Of a stretch of DNA of 64,000 nt, positions 9,885-20,245 are shown one piece after another. This DNA comes from Achromobacter anxifer (GTDB taxonomy: Bacteria > Pseudomonadota > Gammaproteobacteria > Burkholderiales > Burkholderiaceae_B). A model generated the notes under the pieces. It had not been told where the DNA came from, ran no database searches, and worked only from the letters and a program-made list of their open reading frames with translations. Location of the stretch: contig NZ_CAHLAR010000008.1 of NCBI RefSeq assembly GCF_903652925.1, positions 240,358-304,357 of the forward strand. Direction: 5' to 3'. Positions within the stretch are counted from its first letter, which is position 1. Each line of letters begins with the position of its first letter. A program made the position numbers and the translations under genes.

Positions 9885-11656
9885 TATCGGGAAAACACTG
9901 AGGGCGCCGACTCGATCCGGTTGCGTCCGCGTTGCTTGGCGTAATACAGCGCGCGGTCGCTGCGGCTGAGCGCCAATTCCGCGTCGGCGTCCAGGGTGTG
10001 CATGGTGGAGATGCCGATGCTGACCGTCAGCGGGATATGGCGGTCATCGCCCAGCGTGTACGGGGCGGCCGCGATGCGCTGCTGCACGCGCGTGGCGAAG
10101 GCATGCGCGCGTTCGATGTCGGTGTCCGGCAGCACCACGGCGAACTCCTCGCCGCCGATGCGTCCCACCAGGTCGACCGCGCGCAGCTGGGCCCGCAGCG
10201 TGTTGGCGAAGTGCTGCAGCACGCCATCGCCGATCGCGTGGCCCCAGGTGTCGTTGATGCGCTTGAAATGGTCCAGGTCGCACATCAGCACCGCCGCGCA
10301 ATCGCTGCCCTGGCGCTTGATCCGGGCCAGCTCCGCGGCGATGCGCGACATGAAATGGCGGCGGTTCGGCAGCGTGGTCAGGGCGTCGGTCGCGGCCAGC
10401 TCGCGCAGCTCAAAATCGGCGCGCTTGCGGTCGGTGATATCGGTGACGAAGCCGTGCCAGACCACCGTGCCGTCGGGCCCCTGGCGCGGGCTGGCGTCGC
10501 CCTGGCGCCAGCGCACTCCCTGCTCCGGCAGGCAGACGCGGAACTCCAGATGCCAGGGCACGCACGCAGCCGCCGCGGCCCGCAGCGACGCGTGGTAATT
10601 GGCCACGTCCTCGGGATGCACGCGCTGCTCGATCGCCGCCGGGGTGGTATGGACGTCGTAGGGCATCAGTTCGAACATGTCCCAGATGCCGGCGCTGACG
10701 TACAGGAAGCGCGACCCGCCCTCGGGCCGCTGGCCGCACTGGAACACCATGCCGGGCACGGCGTCGGTCAGGTTGACCAGCAGGTCCGCCGTGCGCCGCA
10801 GGCGTTCCGACATCGCCCTCATGGCGCTGATGTCGGTGGTGGTGCCCATCATGCGCAAGGCCCGGCCCTGCGCGTCGCGGCTGACGACCTTGCCGCGGCT
10901 GCAGATCCACTTGTAGCTGCCGTCCTTGCAGAGGATGCGGTGTTCGACCTCGTAGCTTTCGGTCTTGCCGTCGAAATGCGCCTGCATGGCGGCGCGCACA
11001 TAGTCGGCGTCCTCGGGGTGCAGGCGCTTGTAGGAGTCTTCGATGCGGTTGCTGACTTCGGCTTCGGAAAAGCCCAGCAAGGCCTTCCAGCCCGGCGAAT
11101 ACGTGATTTCGCCGGTTACGACGTTGCGGTCCCAGATGCCGGTGCCGCTGCCGGCGATGGCCATGGACAGGTTGCGCGCCTCGACTCGCCAACCATCTTC
11201 GGCCGCCCGTTCCGCCGCCAGGGCCTGGCGCTTCTCCACGGCCGCGGCGGCCAGCTCGGCGAAATCGCGCAGGGCGTCGCGCTCGTCGTCGCCGAAGTCC
11301 CGAGCTTGGCCGTGCAACAGCCTGAACGTGCCCAGCTGGCGGCCGTCGGCGGCGCGCAGCGGGCAGTCCACGGAAAAAGGGAGGGATCCGGATTCGGCGC
11401 CGGACGCCGGCAGAGCGCCTGCCTGCGCCTGCCAGACGCCATCGGCGTCGCTGCAGGCCACCAGCGCCATGTCGACGCCAAAGTGGCGCCTGGCCAGGCG
11501 CGCAAGCCGGTCCAAGGGACCGTCGAGCCCGGTTTGCACATTTTCCGCGCAGCCGGCGCGCGCAGATACAGGGGGGACGTCACCTGGTGTGGGCATTTCT
11601 GGACCTGATTCAACACGGATTATCGGTATGGTCATGCCGGTGACCATGACTGACAT
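9884..11656 (-). CDS. Diguanylate cyclase with GAF-like, two PAS and GGDEF domains
   Basis: A 590-residue signalling protein without obvious membrane segments. An N-terminal GAF-like sensor region (about 45-150) is followed by a PAS/PAC domain (about 165-280, with a WKALLGFSEAEV start and a GRALRMMGTTTDIS end), a second PAS/PAC domain (about 285-410) and a GGDEF domain (about 420-580). The active-site motif is GGEEF near residue 500, preceded by RAVD five residues upstream, an intact RxxD inhibitory site for c-di-GMP feedback. It should make c-di-GMP in response to cytoplasmic cues. The precise start is uncertain: ATGs at 11656 and 11635 are both possible. It is divergent from the next gene. 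Confidence 0.9.
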   Translation of the reverse strand: MSVMVTGMTIPIIRVESGPEMPTPGDVPPVSARAGCAENVQTGLDGPLDRLARLARRHFGVDMALVACSDADGVWQAQAGALPASGAESGSLPFSVDCPLRAADGRQLGTFRLLHGQARDFGDDERDALRDFAELAAAAVEKRQALAAERAAEDGWRVEARNLSMAIAGSGTGIWDRNVVTGEITYSPGWKALLGFSEAEVSNRIEDSYKRLHPEDADYVRAAMQAHFDGKTESYEVEHRILCKDGSYKWICSRGKVVSRDAQGRALRMMGTTTDISAMRAMSERLRRTADLLVNLTDAVPGMVFQCGQRPEGGSRFLYVSAGIWDMFELMPYDVHTTPAAIEQRVHPEDVANYHASLRAAAAACVPWHLEFRVCLPEQGVRWRQGDASPRQGPDGTVVWHGFVTDITDRKRADFELRELAATDALTTLPNRRHFMSRIAAELARIKRQGSDCAAVLMCDLDHFKRINDTWGHAIGDGVLQHFANTLRAQLRAVDLVGRIGGEEFAVVLPDTDIERAHAFATRVQQRIAAAPYTLGDDRHIPLTVSIGISTMHTLDADAELALSRSDRALYYAKQRGRNRIESAPSVFSR

Positions 11657-11711
11657 TCTGTCACGCTCTGCACCAAAATAGCAGCATTTTGAACGATATG
11701 ATCGCCAGCCT

Positions 11712-12353
11712 ATGGAACACCCTATCCGCGTGCCCTCAGGCTGGCTGCAACAGGCCCGGCTCCTGCTCCTGGCCTTGCTGCTGGGCCTCTATTGCGGCGC
11801 CGCCGGCGCCCAGCAACTCGACCTCCAGGCGGAAAATGCCCGCTACCGGCAATGGCTGACGGATTTCCGCGCCGACCTCCTGCGCCTGCGACAGTCTCCC
11901 GACCCGGCCGCGGCCGATATCGACAACCTGTTCGCGCAGACCATCGTGCCGGGTTCCCGCGCCACCCAGCTGGTCAAGACGCTGGCCGAGGCGCCGGGCG
12001 ACTCCACCAGCGGCGAGATCCATTTCGCGGGCTTCGCGCGCGTCTTCCTGGCGGTCCTGGCCGACTCGGTGGTGGCGGGCGACGGCGGCGACTTCCCCGA
12101 GAGCCAGGCCAAGTACCAGAAACATGTACTGCGCGTCCGTTACATGCATGTGGACGGCGGCGGCCGGCTGGAACCCTATTTCAACAATCAAGAAGTCTTC
12201 AAGCCCTACCGCCTGCCCCAGGCCGGCACGCTGGAGCGCAACGCCTATCCCTTCCTGCTGTTCGAGGACCGCGACGGCAAATTGCGGCTGGGCGGCGTGT
12301 CCAAGGAGTTCTGGGACCTGGTGAAGTTCATGGATGCGCTGCAATATGCTTGA
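11712..12353 (+). CDS. Exported protein of unknown function
   Basis: A 213-residue protein I do not recognise. Residues about 15-36 form a leucine-rich hydrophobic segment ending in AAGAQQ, a clear Sec signal peptide with likely cleavage after GAGAQ-type residues, so it is periplasmic or outer-membrane associated. The remainder is polar without repeats or an evident catalytic motif. Its stop overlaps the next gene by eight bases, implying a two-gene operon with another exported protein. Confidence 0.75.
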   Translation: MEHPIRVPSGWLQQARLLLLALLLGLYCGAAGAQQLDLQAENARYRQWLTDFRADLLRLRQSPDPAAADIDNLFAQTIVPGSRATQLVKTLAEAPGDSTSGEIHFAGFARVFLAVLADSVVAGDGGDFPESQAKYQKHVLRVRYMHVDGGGRLEPYFNNQEVFKPYRLPQAGTLERNAYPFLLFEDRDGKLRLGGVSKEFWDLVKFMDALQYA

Positions 12354-13464
12354 ACGACTTGCCGTTGCCCTTGCCCTGAGCGCCATCGCCTATGCCGGCG
12401 GCGCGGCGGCGGCCTGCGGTCCCGCCCCCGCCGATTTCACCGCGCCCGTGGCGCTCAAGGCCGTGCCCGTGTCGGCCGGCCTGGGCGACGACCGCGTCCT
12501 GCTGGGCCTGCATGGCGAACGCATTGCCGCCCCCAACACGCCGGTCTGGGTGGACGAGACCGGCGACCCGTTGCCGCGGACCTGGATGGACAAGGTCGAT
12601 TGGTCCGCCTATCGGCTGGACAGCGTCGACCAGGCGCCCGCGCGGCTCTATTTCGATGCCGACGGCCGGCTGTGCCGCGCCGAGCAATATGAGTTGCCGC
12701 CACACAACGCCCGCGGCGCCGCGCCGTTCCTGTCCGGCGGCTACGCGCTGGAATACGATGCTGCGGGCGCCCTGACGCGCGTGGTCGAGTACGAGCAGAC
12801 GGAATACCGGCGGCCCGCCACCTACGCGGCAAGCCGCCAGACCTGCCTGAAACGCAACGCCCCGGGCGCGCTGAGCGCCTTCGTCAACGAGGGTTGCGGC
12901 AGCGAACAGGAGCCGCAAGGCGGCCGGTTCTATGCGCGCGACGCGGAAGGCCGCCTGCTGCGCGCCATCGACGCCACCGCGCAGGGCGGCGCCTTCCAGG
13001 TCCAGACCTATGACGCCGAAGGCCGGCCGCAGCAGCGCTATCTGCGCCGCTACTCTCCCGGGGAAAGCGACAGGTCCTATGCCGAGGTCCAGGCCGCGGA
13101 GCGGGACTCCCGCCCCTACGCGCTGAAACGGGAAGAACTGAACAGCCTGTCTGGCGAGGTTCCGGGCAACGAGTGGCGCATCGTGCGCATCGCCGACGAA
13201 ATACCGGTGAACGACTCGGACATGCAATCCTGGGATCCGCGCACGCAGATCATCCTGGCCCAGGGCGTGACCGACCCGAAGGGCCGCGCGCCGCTGGCGG
13301 CGGACGTCCAGGAGCGCGTGTGGCAGGCCGTGAACGACAAGCCCGGCCGGATCTTCTGGTATTCGGACCCCATGAGCCGGGTGCTACTGGTGCCCGCGAT
13401 GGACGAGGCCCGCTGGCGCGCCTGCGCCGATCCCGCGAACCAGGCCGCCGACGCCTGCGGCTGA
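12346..13464 (+). CDS. Exported protein with degenerate YD-like repeats, unknown function
   Basis: A 372-residue protein with an N-terminal signal peptide (MLERLAVALALSAIAYAGG, ending in AAAAC). The ATG at 12346 lies inside the preceding gene and gives translational coupling. The body contains phrases such as YDAAGALTRVVEY, RDAEGRLLRAID and YDAEGRPQQRYL, spaced like the YD repeats of RHS/wall-associated proteins but too few and too diverged to form a shell. Cysteines near both ends could form disulphides in the periplasm. I do not assign a function; pairing with the preceding exported protein suggests a joint envelope role. Confidence 0.72.
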   Translation: MLERLAVALALSAIAYAGGAAAACGPAPADFTAPVALKAVPVSAGLGDDRVLLGLHGERIAAPNTPVWVDETGDPLPRTWMDKVDWSAYRLDSVDQAPARLYFDADGRLCRAEQYELPPHNARGAAPFLSGGYALEYDAAGALTRVVEYEQTEYRRPATYAASRQTCLKRNAPGALSAFVNEGCGSEQEPQGGRFYARDAEGRLLRAIDATAQGGAFQVQTYDAEGRPQQRYLRRYSPGESDRSYAEVQAAERDSRPYALKREELNSLSGEVPGNEWRIVRIADEIPVNDSDMQSWDPRTQIILAQGVTDPKGRAPLAADVQERVWQAVNDKPGRIFWYSDPMSRVLLVPAMDEARWRACADPANQAADACG

Positions 13465-13484
13465 GGCGGTCGGCCGGACCGCCT
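13464..13484. terminator. Bidirectional hairpin between convergent genes
   Basis: AGGCGGTC and GACCGCCT form a perfect 8-bp stem with a five-base loop, located exactly between the stop of the exported protein and the stop of yaeQ. No long T-run follows on either strand, so termination strength is uncertain. Confidence 0.5.
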
Positions 13485-14020
13485 TAGCGCCAGCTCTCCG
13501 GCTCGACGCTGACCTCGCCCTTGTCGGCCGAGAAATACACCACGCCGTCGGAGATGTTGGCGTTCAGCCGCATGGTGCGCTCGGCCAGCTGGGCCAGGGC
13601 CCTGGTCTGGTCGGACGGCAGGTTGACGATCTTCAGGTTGCGGGTGCGTTCCAGCTTGTTCTTCACGCCGTCCCACCAGATCTTGCTGGCGGAGCCGCCG
13701 TAGCAGTAGACGATGACTTCGTCGGCGCGGCCGCAGGCGCGCAGGATGCGGCGCTCTTCGGGCTGGCCCACTTCGATCCACAGCTTGACCGCGCCGGTCA
13801 GGTCCTTGACCCACAGGTCGGGCTCGTCGGTGTCGCTCAGGCCCTTGGTGAAGGCCAGTTCCTCTTGCGCATGCAGGGCGTAGGCGACCAGCCGCACCAT
13901 CATGCGCTCGTCGGTTTCCGAGGGATGGCGGGCGACCGTCAGCGAGTGGCTGCCGTAATAGTGGCGGTCGGTGTCGGCGACGTTGAGCTCGGCCTTGTAG
14001 ATGGTGGCGCGCAGGGCCAT
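13484..14020 (-). CDS. yaeQ: YaeQ family protein
   Basis: A 178-residue protein, matching the ~180-residue YaeQ family. The N-terminus MALRATIYKAELNVADTDRH and the VKLWIEVGQPEERRI segment are characteristic. YaeQ has a restriction-endonuclease-like (PD-D/ExK-type) fold but its cellular role is unsettled. I use the ATG at 14020; the frame is open to about 14659 but that extension is low-complexity and lies across the promoter of the next gene. It is transcribed alone. Confidence 0.9.
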   Translation of the reverse strand: MALRATIYKAELNVADTDRHYYGSHSLTVARHPSETDERMMVRLVAYALHAQEELAFTKGLSDTDEPDLWVKDLTGAVKLWIEVGQPEERRILRACGRADEVIVYCYGGSASKIWWDGVKNKLERTRNLKIVNLPSDQTRALAQLAERTMRLNANISDGVVYFSADKGEVSVEPESWR

Positions 14021-14170
14021 GGTGAAAATCCGTTGAATGTGGCGAATTGCTGAAGGCCGCCATGATAACGCCTGCGGCGGTCGGGCAAGGCGCCGCAAGG
14101 CTGCGCCGGCAGGCCCGGCAGCGCTACACTGGCCCGCTGCGCCTCCGCCAATCCGCTGCCGGACTCTCCC

Positions 14171-14815
14171 ATGACCGCCACCGCCGCCCTGCTCGCCTTT
14201 ACCCTGGCCGCCGCCATCCTCACCGTGACCCCGGGCATGGACAGCGCCCTGGTGCTGCGCACCGCCGCCGTCGAAGGCGGCCGCCGCGCCCTCATGGCCG
14301 GCCTGGGCGTCGCCGCCGGCTGCCTGCTCTGGGGCGCCGTGGCGGCCCTGGGGCTGGGCTCGCTGCTGCTGGTGTCCACCCTGGCCTATGACGCGCTGCG
14401 CATCTGCGCGGCGCTGTACCTGTTCTACCTGGGGGTGAAACTGCTGTGGGGCACGCTGCCCGGCAAGCAGGCCGCCGATGGCGCCGCCGCCCGGCCCGCG
14501 CCGGCCGCGGCCGCCAGCGCCGGCGGCTGGTTCGTGCGCGGCTGCCTGACCAATGCGCTCAATCCCAAGATCGGGATCTTCTACATCACCTTCCTGCCCC
14601 AGTTCATCCCCGCGGGCGCGGACGTGCTGCGCTTCAGCCTGCTGCTGGCGGGCATCCACGCGGTGCTGGGCATATTGTGGTTTGCGGTGCTGGTGGCCGC
14701 GACGCGCCCGCTAGCGCGCTGGCTGTCGCGGCCGGCCGTGATGCGCGGCCTGGACCGCATGACGGGCGCGGTATTCATCGCCTTCGGCCTGAAGCTGGCG
14801 CTGGAGAAGCGCTAG
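14171..14815 (+). CDS. LysE/RhtB-family amino acid exporter
   Basis: A 214-residue inner-membrane protein with about six hydrophobic segments. TPGMDSALVLRTAAVEGGRRA (starting near residue 24) is the family hallmark (TPGP/TPGM motif followed by the GRRAG loop), and NALNPKIGIFYITFLPQF near residue 125 is the second conserved region. Members export amino acids such as lysine, threonine or homoserine lactones; the substrate here cannot be read from sequence. It is transcribed divergently from yaeQ. Confidence 0.88.
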   Translation: MTATAALLAFTLAAAILTVTPGMDSALVLRTAAVEGGRRALMAGLGVAAGCLLWGAVAALGLGSLLLVSTLAYDALRICAALYLFYLGVKLLWGTLPGKQAADGAAARPAPAAAASAGGWFVRGCLTNALNPKIGIFYITFLPQFIPAGADVLRFSLLLAGIHAVLGILWFAVLVAATRPLARWLSRPAVMRGLDRMTGAVFIAFGLKLALEKR

Positions 14816-14830
14816 CTTCAGGCCCGGCCG

Positions 14831-14862
14831 GCCGGCGCGGCGCCCGCAAGGCGCCCGCCGGC
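14831..14862. terminator. Bidirectional hairpin between lysE-type gene and ABC ATPase gene
   Basis: GCCGGCGCGGCGCC and GGCGCCCGCCGGC pair with one bulge around a CGCAA loop, between two convergent stop codons (14815 and 14878). It is a strong GC stem but lacks a T-run. Confidence 0.5.
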
Positions 14863-14877
14863 ATGCCCCTCCCTGCC

Positions 14878-16746
<1,869 letters not shown>

Positions 16747-16751
16747 GGTGA

Positions 16752-17630
16752 TTACTTGTCCTGACGCGGATCGAGCGCGTCGCGCAGCCCGTCGCCCAGC
16801 AGATTGAAGCCCAGCACCACGAGGAAAATGGCCGAACCGGGGAAGATGGACATCCAGGGCGCCTGGGTCATGAAGTTCTTGGCGGTGTTCAGCATCGAGC
16901 CCCAGGACGGGTTCGGCGGCTGCAGGCCCAGACCCAGGAACGACAGGCTGGCCTCGGCGATGATGGCCGTGGCGATGGTGATGGTGGCCTGCACGATCAG
17001 CGGCGGCATGACGTTGGGGAACACGTGGCGGCCGATGATGCGCAGGTCGGACGCGCCCAGGGCGCGCGCACTCTGCACGTAGTCCTCGTTCTTGACCGCC
17101 AGCACCTGTCCGCGCGTGAGCCGGATGAACTTGGGCGCGGCCGAGACGCCGATGGCGATCATGGCGTTGGTCAGGCTGGGGCCGAGGAACGCGGCCAGCG
17201 CGATGGCCAGGATCAGGAAGGGAATCGCCAGCAGCGCTTCGGTGGCGCGCGAGATGATGCTGTCGGTCCAGCCGCCGAAATAGCCGGCGGCCAGGCCGAA
17301 GGGCACGCCCACCGCCAGCGCGATCAGGACCGACACCAGGCCCGCCATCAGCGAGGCGCGGGCGCCGTAGACCATGCGGCTGAAGATGTCGCGGCCCAAC
17401 TCGTCCGTGCCCAGCCAGAAGGACGCAGACGGCGCCTTGCGGATGGTGGTGAAGCTGGTCTGGAAGGGATCGTGGCTGGCGATCAGCGGCGCCAGGATGG
17501 CGACCAGCACGAAGAACAGCACGATCCCCAGGCCCAGCATGGCGATGCGGTTGCGCTTGAATTTGCCCCAGGCGCGATTGCGGCTGCGGGGCGGCGTGAC
17601 GGCTGCGGCCGTTGCAGGAAGTGCGCTCAT
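16752..17630 (-). CDS. Dipeptide/glutathione-type ABC transporter permease, DppC/GsiD-like
   Basis: A 292-residue inner-membrane permease. The sequence [21 protein letters not shown] near the start, [21 protein letters not shown] and the [19 protein letters not shown] segment are DppC-family signatures. The start at 17630 ([10 protein letters not shown]) overlaps the partner permease stop by an ATGA. It forms the membrane channel with the DppB-like subunit. Confidence 0.92.
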   Translation of the reverse strand: MSALPATAAAVTPPRSRNRAWGKFKRNRIAMLGLGIVLFFVLVAILAPLIASHDPFQTSFTTIRKAPSASFWLGTDELGRDIFSRMVYGARASLMAGLVSVLIALAVGVPFGLAAGYFGGWTDSIISRATEALLAIPFLILAIALAAFLGPSLTNAMIAIGVSAAPKFIRLTRGQVLAVKNEDYVQSARALGASDLRIIGRHVFPNVMPPLIVQATITIATAIIAEASLSFLGLGLQPPNPSWGSMLNTAKNFMTQAPWMSIFPGSAIFLVVLGFNLLGDGLRDALDPRQDK

Positions 17631-18571
17631 GAGTGCCTCAGGCGGGGATTGACCAGAATGTACAGAATGTCGGCCAGCAGGTTCATGATGATGAAGCCCA
17701 CCGCGACGCAGAGCACCACGCCCTGCACCACCGCGTAGTCGCGCGTGAAGACCGCGTCGACCACCAGCTTGCCGAAGCCGGGAATCGTGAAGACCTGCTC
17801 GGTCAGCACGGCGCCCGCCAGCAGTTCGCCGAACAGCAGCGTCACCAGCGTGACGATGGGCATCAGCGCGTTGCGCAAGGCATGGCGCAGCACCACGCTG
17901 CGCGGCGACACGCCCTTGGCGCGCGCGGTGCGCACGTAGTCGGCCGACAGGGCTTCGAGCATGGCCGAACGGGTATGGCGCATCAGATACGCGGCGATGG
18001 CCGTGGACAGCACCAGCGACGGCATCAGCATGGTCTTGATCGACAGCCAGAAGTCCTCGGCGGGCGAGACATAGCCCGAGGCCGGCAGCAGTTTCCACTG
18101 CACCGACACCACCATGATGAGGATGATGCCCAGCCAGAAGTTGGGAATGGACATGCCTGACAACGCCGCGATGTTGGCGCCCATTTCCACCGGCTTGCCC
18201 TTCTTCACGGCCGCGATGATCCCCATGGGGATCCCGATCAGCAAGGCGAAGAACATGGCCATGGCGGCCAGCTGCAGCGTGACCGGCAGCTTCTGGCCGA
18301 TCAGCGTGGTGACGGGCACGTCGGTGCGCAAGGATTTGCCCAGGTCCCCCTGCAGGACCTGCGTGGCCCAGGCGGCGTACTGCACGGGCAGCGGATCGTT
18401 GAGGCGGTACTTGTCCCGCAGGTAGTCCAGGACGGCCGGATCGCGTTCTTCGCCGGCCAGGGTCAGCACCGGATCGCCGGGCAGGATTTTTTGCAGCATG
18501 AAGACGATCATCGACACCAGTATCAGTGTCGGTATCGCGACGATCACGCGGCGCAAGATGAGTTTAAGCAT
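17627..18571 (-). CDS. Dipeptide/glutathione-type ABC transporter permease, DppB/GsiC-like
   Basis: A 314-residue permease starting [20 protein letters not shown], the canonical DppB beginning, so I prefer ATG 18571 over a longer upstream start. The [15 protein letters not shown] coupling helix and [17 protein letters not shown] segment are typical. It is translationally coupled to the DppC-like gene. Confidence 0.92.
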   Translation of the reverse strand: MLKLILRRVIVAIPTLILVSMIVFMLQKILPGDPVLTLAGEERDPAVLDYLRDKYRLNDPLPVQYAAWATQVLQGDLGKSLRTDVPVTTLIGQKLPVTLQLAAMAMFFALLIGIPMGIIAAVKKGKPVEMGANIAALSGMSIPNFWLGIILIMVVSVQWKLLPASGYVSPAEDFWLSIKTMLMPSLVLSTAIAAYLMRHTRSAMLEALSADYVRTARAKGVSPRSVVLRHALRNALMPIVTLVTLLFGELLAGAVLTEQVFTIPGFGKLVVDAVFTRDYAVVQGVVLCVAVGFIIMNLLADILYILVNPRLRHS

Positions 18572-18637
18572 TTGAGAAACCGTAAGACAGGAACGGCGGA
18601 CGGGGCCGGCAGGATATACCTCGGGCACCGCCGCCGC

Positions 18638-18667
18638 AAACAACAACCGGACGCGCTAGGCGTCCGG
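18638..18667 (-). terminator. Hairpin between binding-protein and permease genes
   Basis: CCGGACGC and GCGTCCGG form an 8-bp perfect stem with a GCTAG loop, just downstream of the binding-protein stop; on the minus strand it is followed by TTGTTGTTTG. It probably acts as a partial terminator or 3'-end protector that raises binding-protein transcript over permease transcript. Confidence 0.5.
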
Positions 18668-18697
18668 CTGGCGCGGCGCGCAACGGCCGCGCCGAAA

Positions 18698-20209
18698 TCA
18701 CTTCTGCGCGAACGTCACGCCTTTCAGGCGGATCATGCCGTCCGGATAGGGAGTGAAGCCCTTGACCTTCTTGGCCAGCGCGAAGGGCCAGGGTTGGTAA
18801 TAGTTATACACCCCGGGCAGTTCGTCCTGGATGATGGTCTGGGCCTGGTCGTAGATGGCCTTGCGCTTGGCCTCGTCCGGCACCGTGCGGGCCTCGTTGA
18901 GCAGCTTGTCCACTTCCGGGTTGCAGTAGTGGCCGTCGTTCAGCGCGCCCTTGCAGGTGACGAAGGCGTGGATGTTGCCGTCCGGATCGACCCGGCCGGA
19001 CCAGCCCAGCATCACGACCTGGAAGTTGCCGCCGGCCGATTCCTTCTGCAGCGCCGCGTATTCGGTCGGGCGCAGCGACAGGTCGAAGCCGGCCTCGGAC
19101 GCCATGGCCTGCACGATCTCGGCGATGGACGAGGTCGTGGTGTTGTTGCCGAACATGACTTCGGCCTTGACGCGGTCAAAGCCCGCCTGCTTGAGCAGCG
19201 CCTTGGACTTGGCCACATCGCGCTTGGTGACCGGGAACTTGTCGCTGTGGTAGGGGCTGGCGGGCGGGAACGGCTGCTGCGCCGGCTCGAAGATGCCGCC
19301 GCCGGCCACTTCGTTGATGGCGTTGCGGTCGATGGCGTACTGGAAGGCCTGGCGCACCAGCTTGTTCTTGAACGGGTTGTCCTCGGCGCGCTTGCCGTTG
19401 GCCACGTTGAACATGAACTGCTGGAAGCCCAGCCCGGCCACCGGCGCGAAGGTCAGGTTGGCGTCGCCCTTGACCTGCGCCGCATCGGAAGGATTGAGGC
19501 GTTCCAGCATGTCCAGGTCGCCCGCGCGCAGATTGGACAGGCGCACGGTGGTGTCCGGGATCGGCAGGAAGGTCAGGCGCTTGAAGGCGAAATCCTTGGC
19601 GTCGTAGTACTGGTCGAATTTCTCCAGCACGATGCGGTCGTTCTGGATGCGCTCGACGAACTTGTACGGGCCCGAGCAGATCGGCTTGCGGCCCACGGCG
19701 GCGGCGTCGTCGGTGAAGGTCTTGGGCGACAGCATCATGCCGGCGCGGTCGGACAGCTGCGCCAGCAAGGTGGCGTCGGGCTTCTTCAGGGTCAGCACCA
19801 GGGTCGCGGCATCGGGGGCGTCGACCTTTTCCACCGAAGCCAGCTCGCCCTTGCGCAGGCTGTCCGGCAGGGACATGGCGCGCTCCAGGTTGGCCTTGGC
19901 AGCGGCGGCGTCGAACTTGCTGCCGTCATGGAACAGCGCGTCCTCGCGCAGCTTGAAGGTCAGCACCTTGTTGTCGGGGCTGAACGACCACGAGGTGGCC
20001 AGCTGCGGCACGAAGTGCAGCTTGGGATCGATGTCGATCAGCTTGTCGCACAGCGAGGTGAAAACGATGCGGCCCACGTACGTGCGCGCGCGGTGCGGGT
20101 CCAGCACGTCCGGATCCTCCTGCAGGCCGATCCGGATGTTCTGGGCGCAAGCCGCGCCCGCGGCCAGCGCCAGCAGGCTGGCGCCGAAGGTCAAGGTCAA
20201 GCGTTTCAT
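18698..20209 (-). CDS. Periplasmic substrate-binding protein, dipeptide/glutathione type (SBP family 5)
   Basis: A 503-residue solute-binding protein. Residues 1-22 (MKRLTLTFGASLLALAAGAACA) are a Sec signal peptide; the mature protein starts QNIRIGLQEDPDVLDP, the usual DppA/OppA/GsiB beginning. Length and late motifs (GWSGRVDPDGNIH) fit family 5. It lies between the gamma-glutamyltransferase and the permeases, so it should capture peptide products or substrates of that enzyme. Confidence 0.92.
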   Translation of the reverse strand: MKRLTLTFGASLLALAAGAACAQNIRIGLQEDPDVLDPHRARTYVGRIVFTSLCDKLIDIDPKLHFVPQLATSWSFSPDNKVLTFKLREDALFHDGSKFDAAAAKANLERAMSLPDSLRKGELASVEKVDAPDAATLVLTLKKPDATLLAQLSDRAGMMLSPKTFTDDAAAVGRKPICSGPYKFVERIQNDRIVLEKFDQYYDAKDFAFKRLTFLPIPDTTVRLSNLRAGDLDMLERLNPSDAAQVKGDANLTFAPVAGLGFQQFMFNVANGKRAEDNPFKNKLVRQAFQYAIDRNAINEVAGGGIFEPAQQPFPPASPYHSDKFPVTKRDVAKSKALLKQAGFDRVKAEVMFGNNTTTSSIAEIVQAMASEAGFDLSLRPTEYAALQKESAGGNFQVVMLGWSGRVDPDGNIHAFVTCKGALNDGHYCNPEVDKLLNEARTVPDEAKRKAIYDQAQTIIQDELPGVYNYYQPWPFALAKKVKGFTPYPDGMIRLKGVTFAQK

Positions 20210-20245
20210 TGTGTTTTTTCCCCTTGAGGCTGCAATACTGCGTGT

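Noticed and set aside
13484-14659. YaeQ with a long N-terminal extension
   Set aside because: The extension is low-complexity, antisense to the LysE-type gene and foreign to the family; ATG 14020 gives the normal ~180-residue protein.
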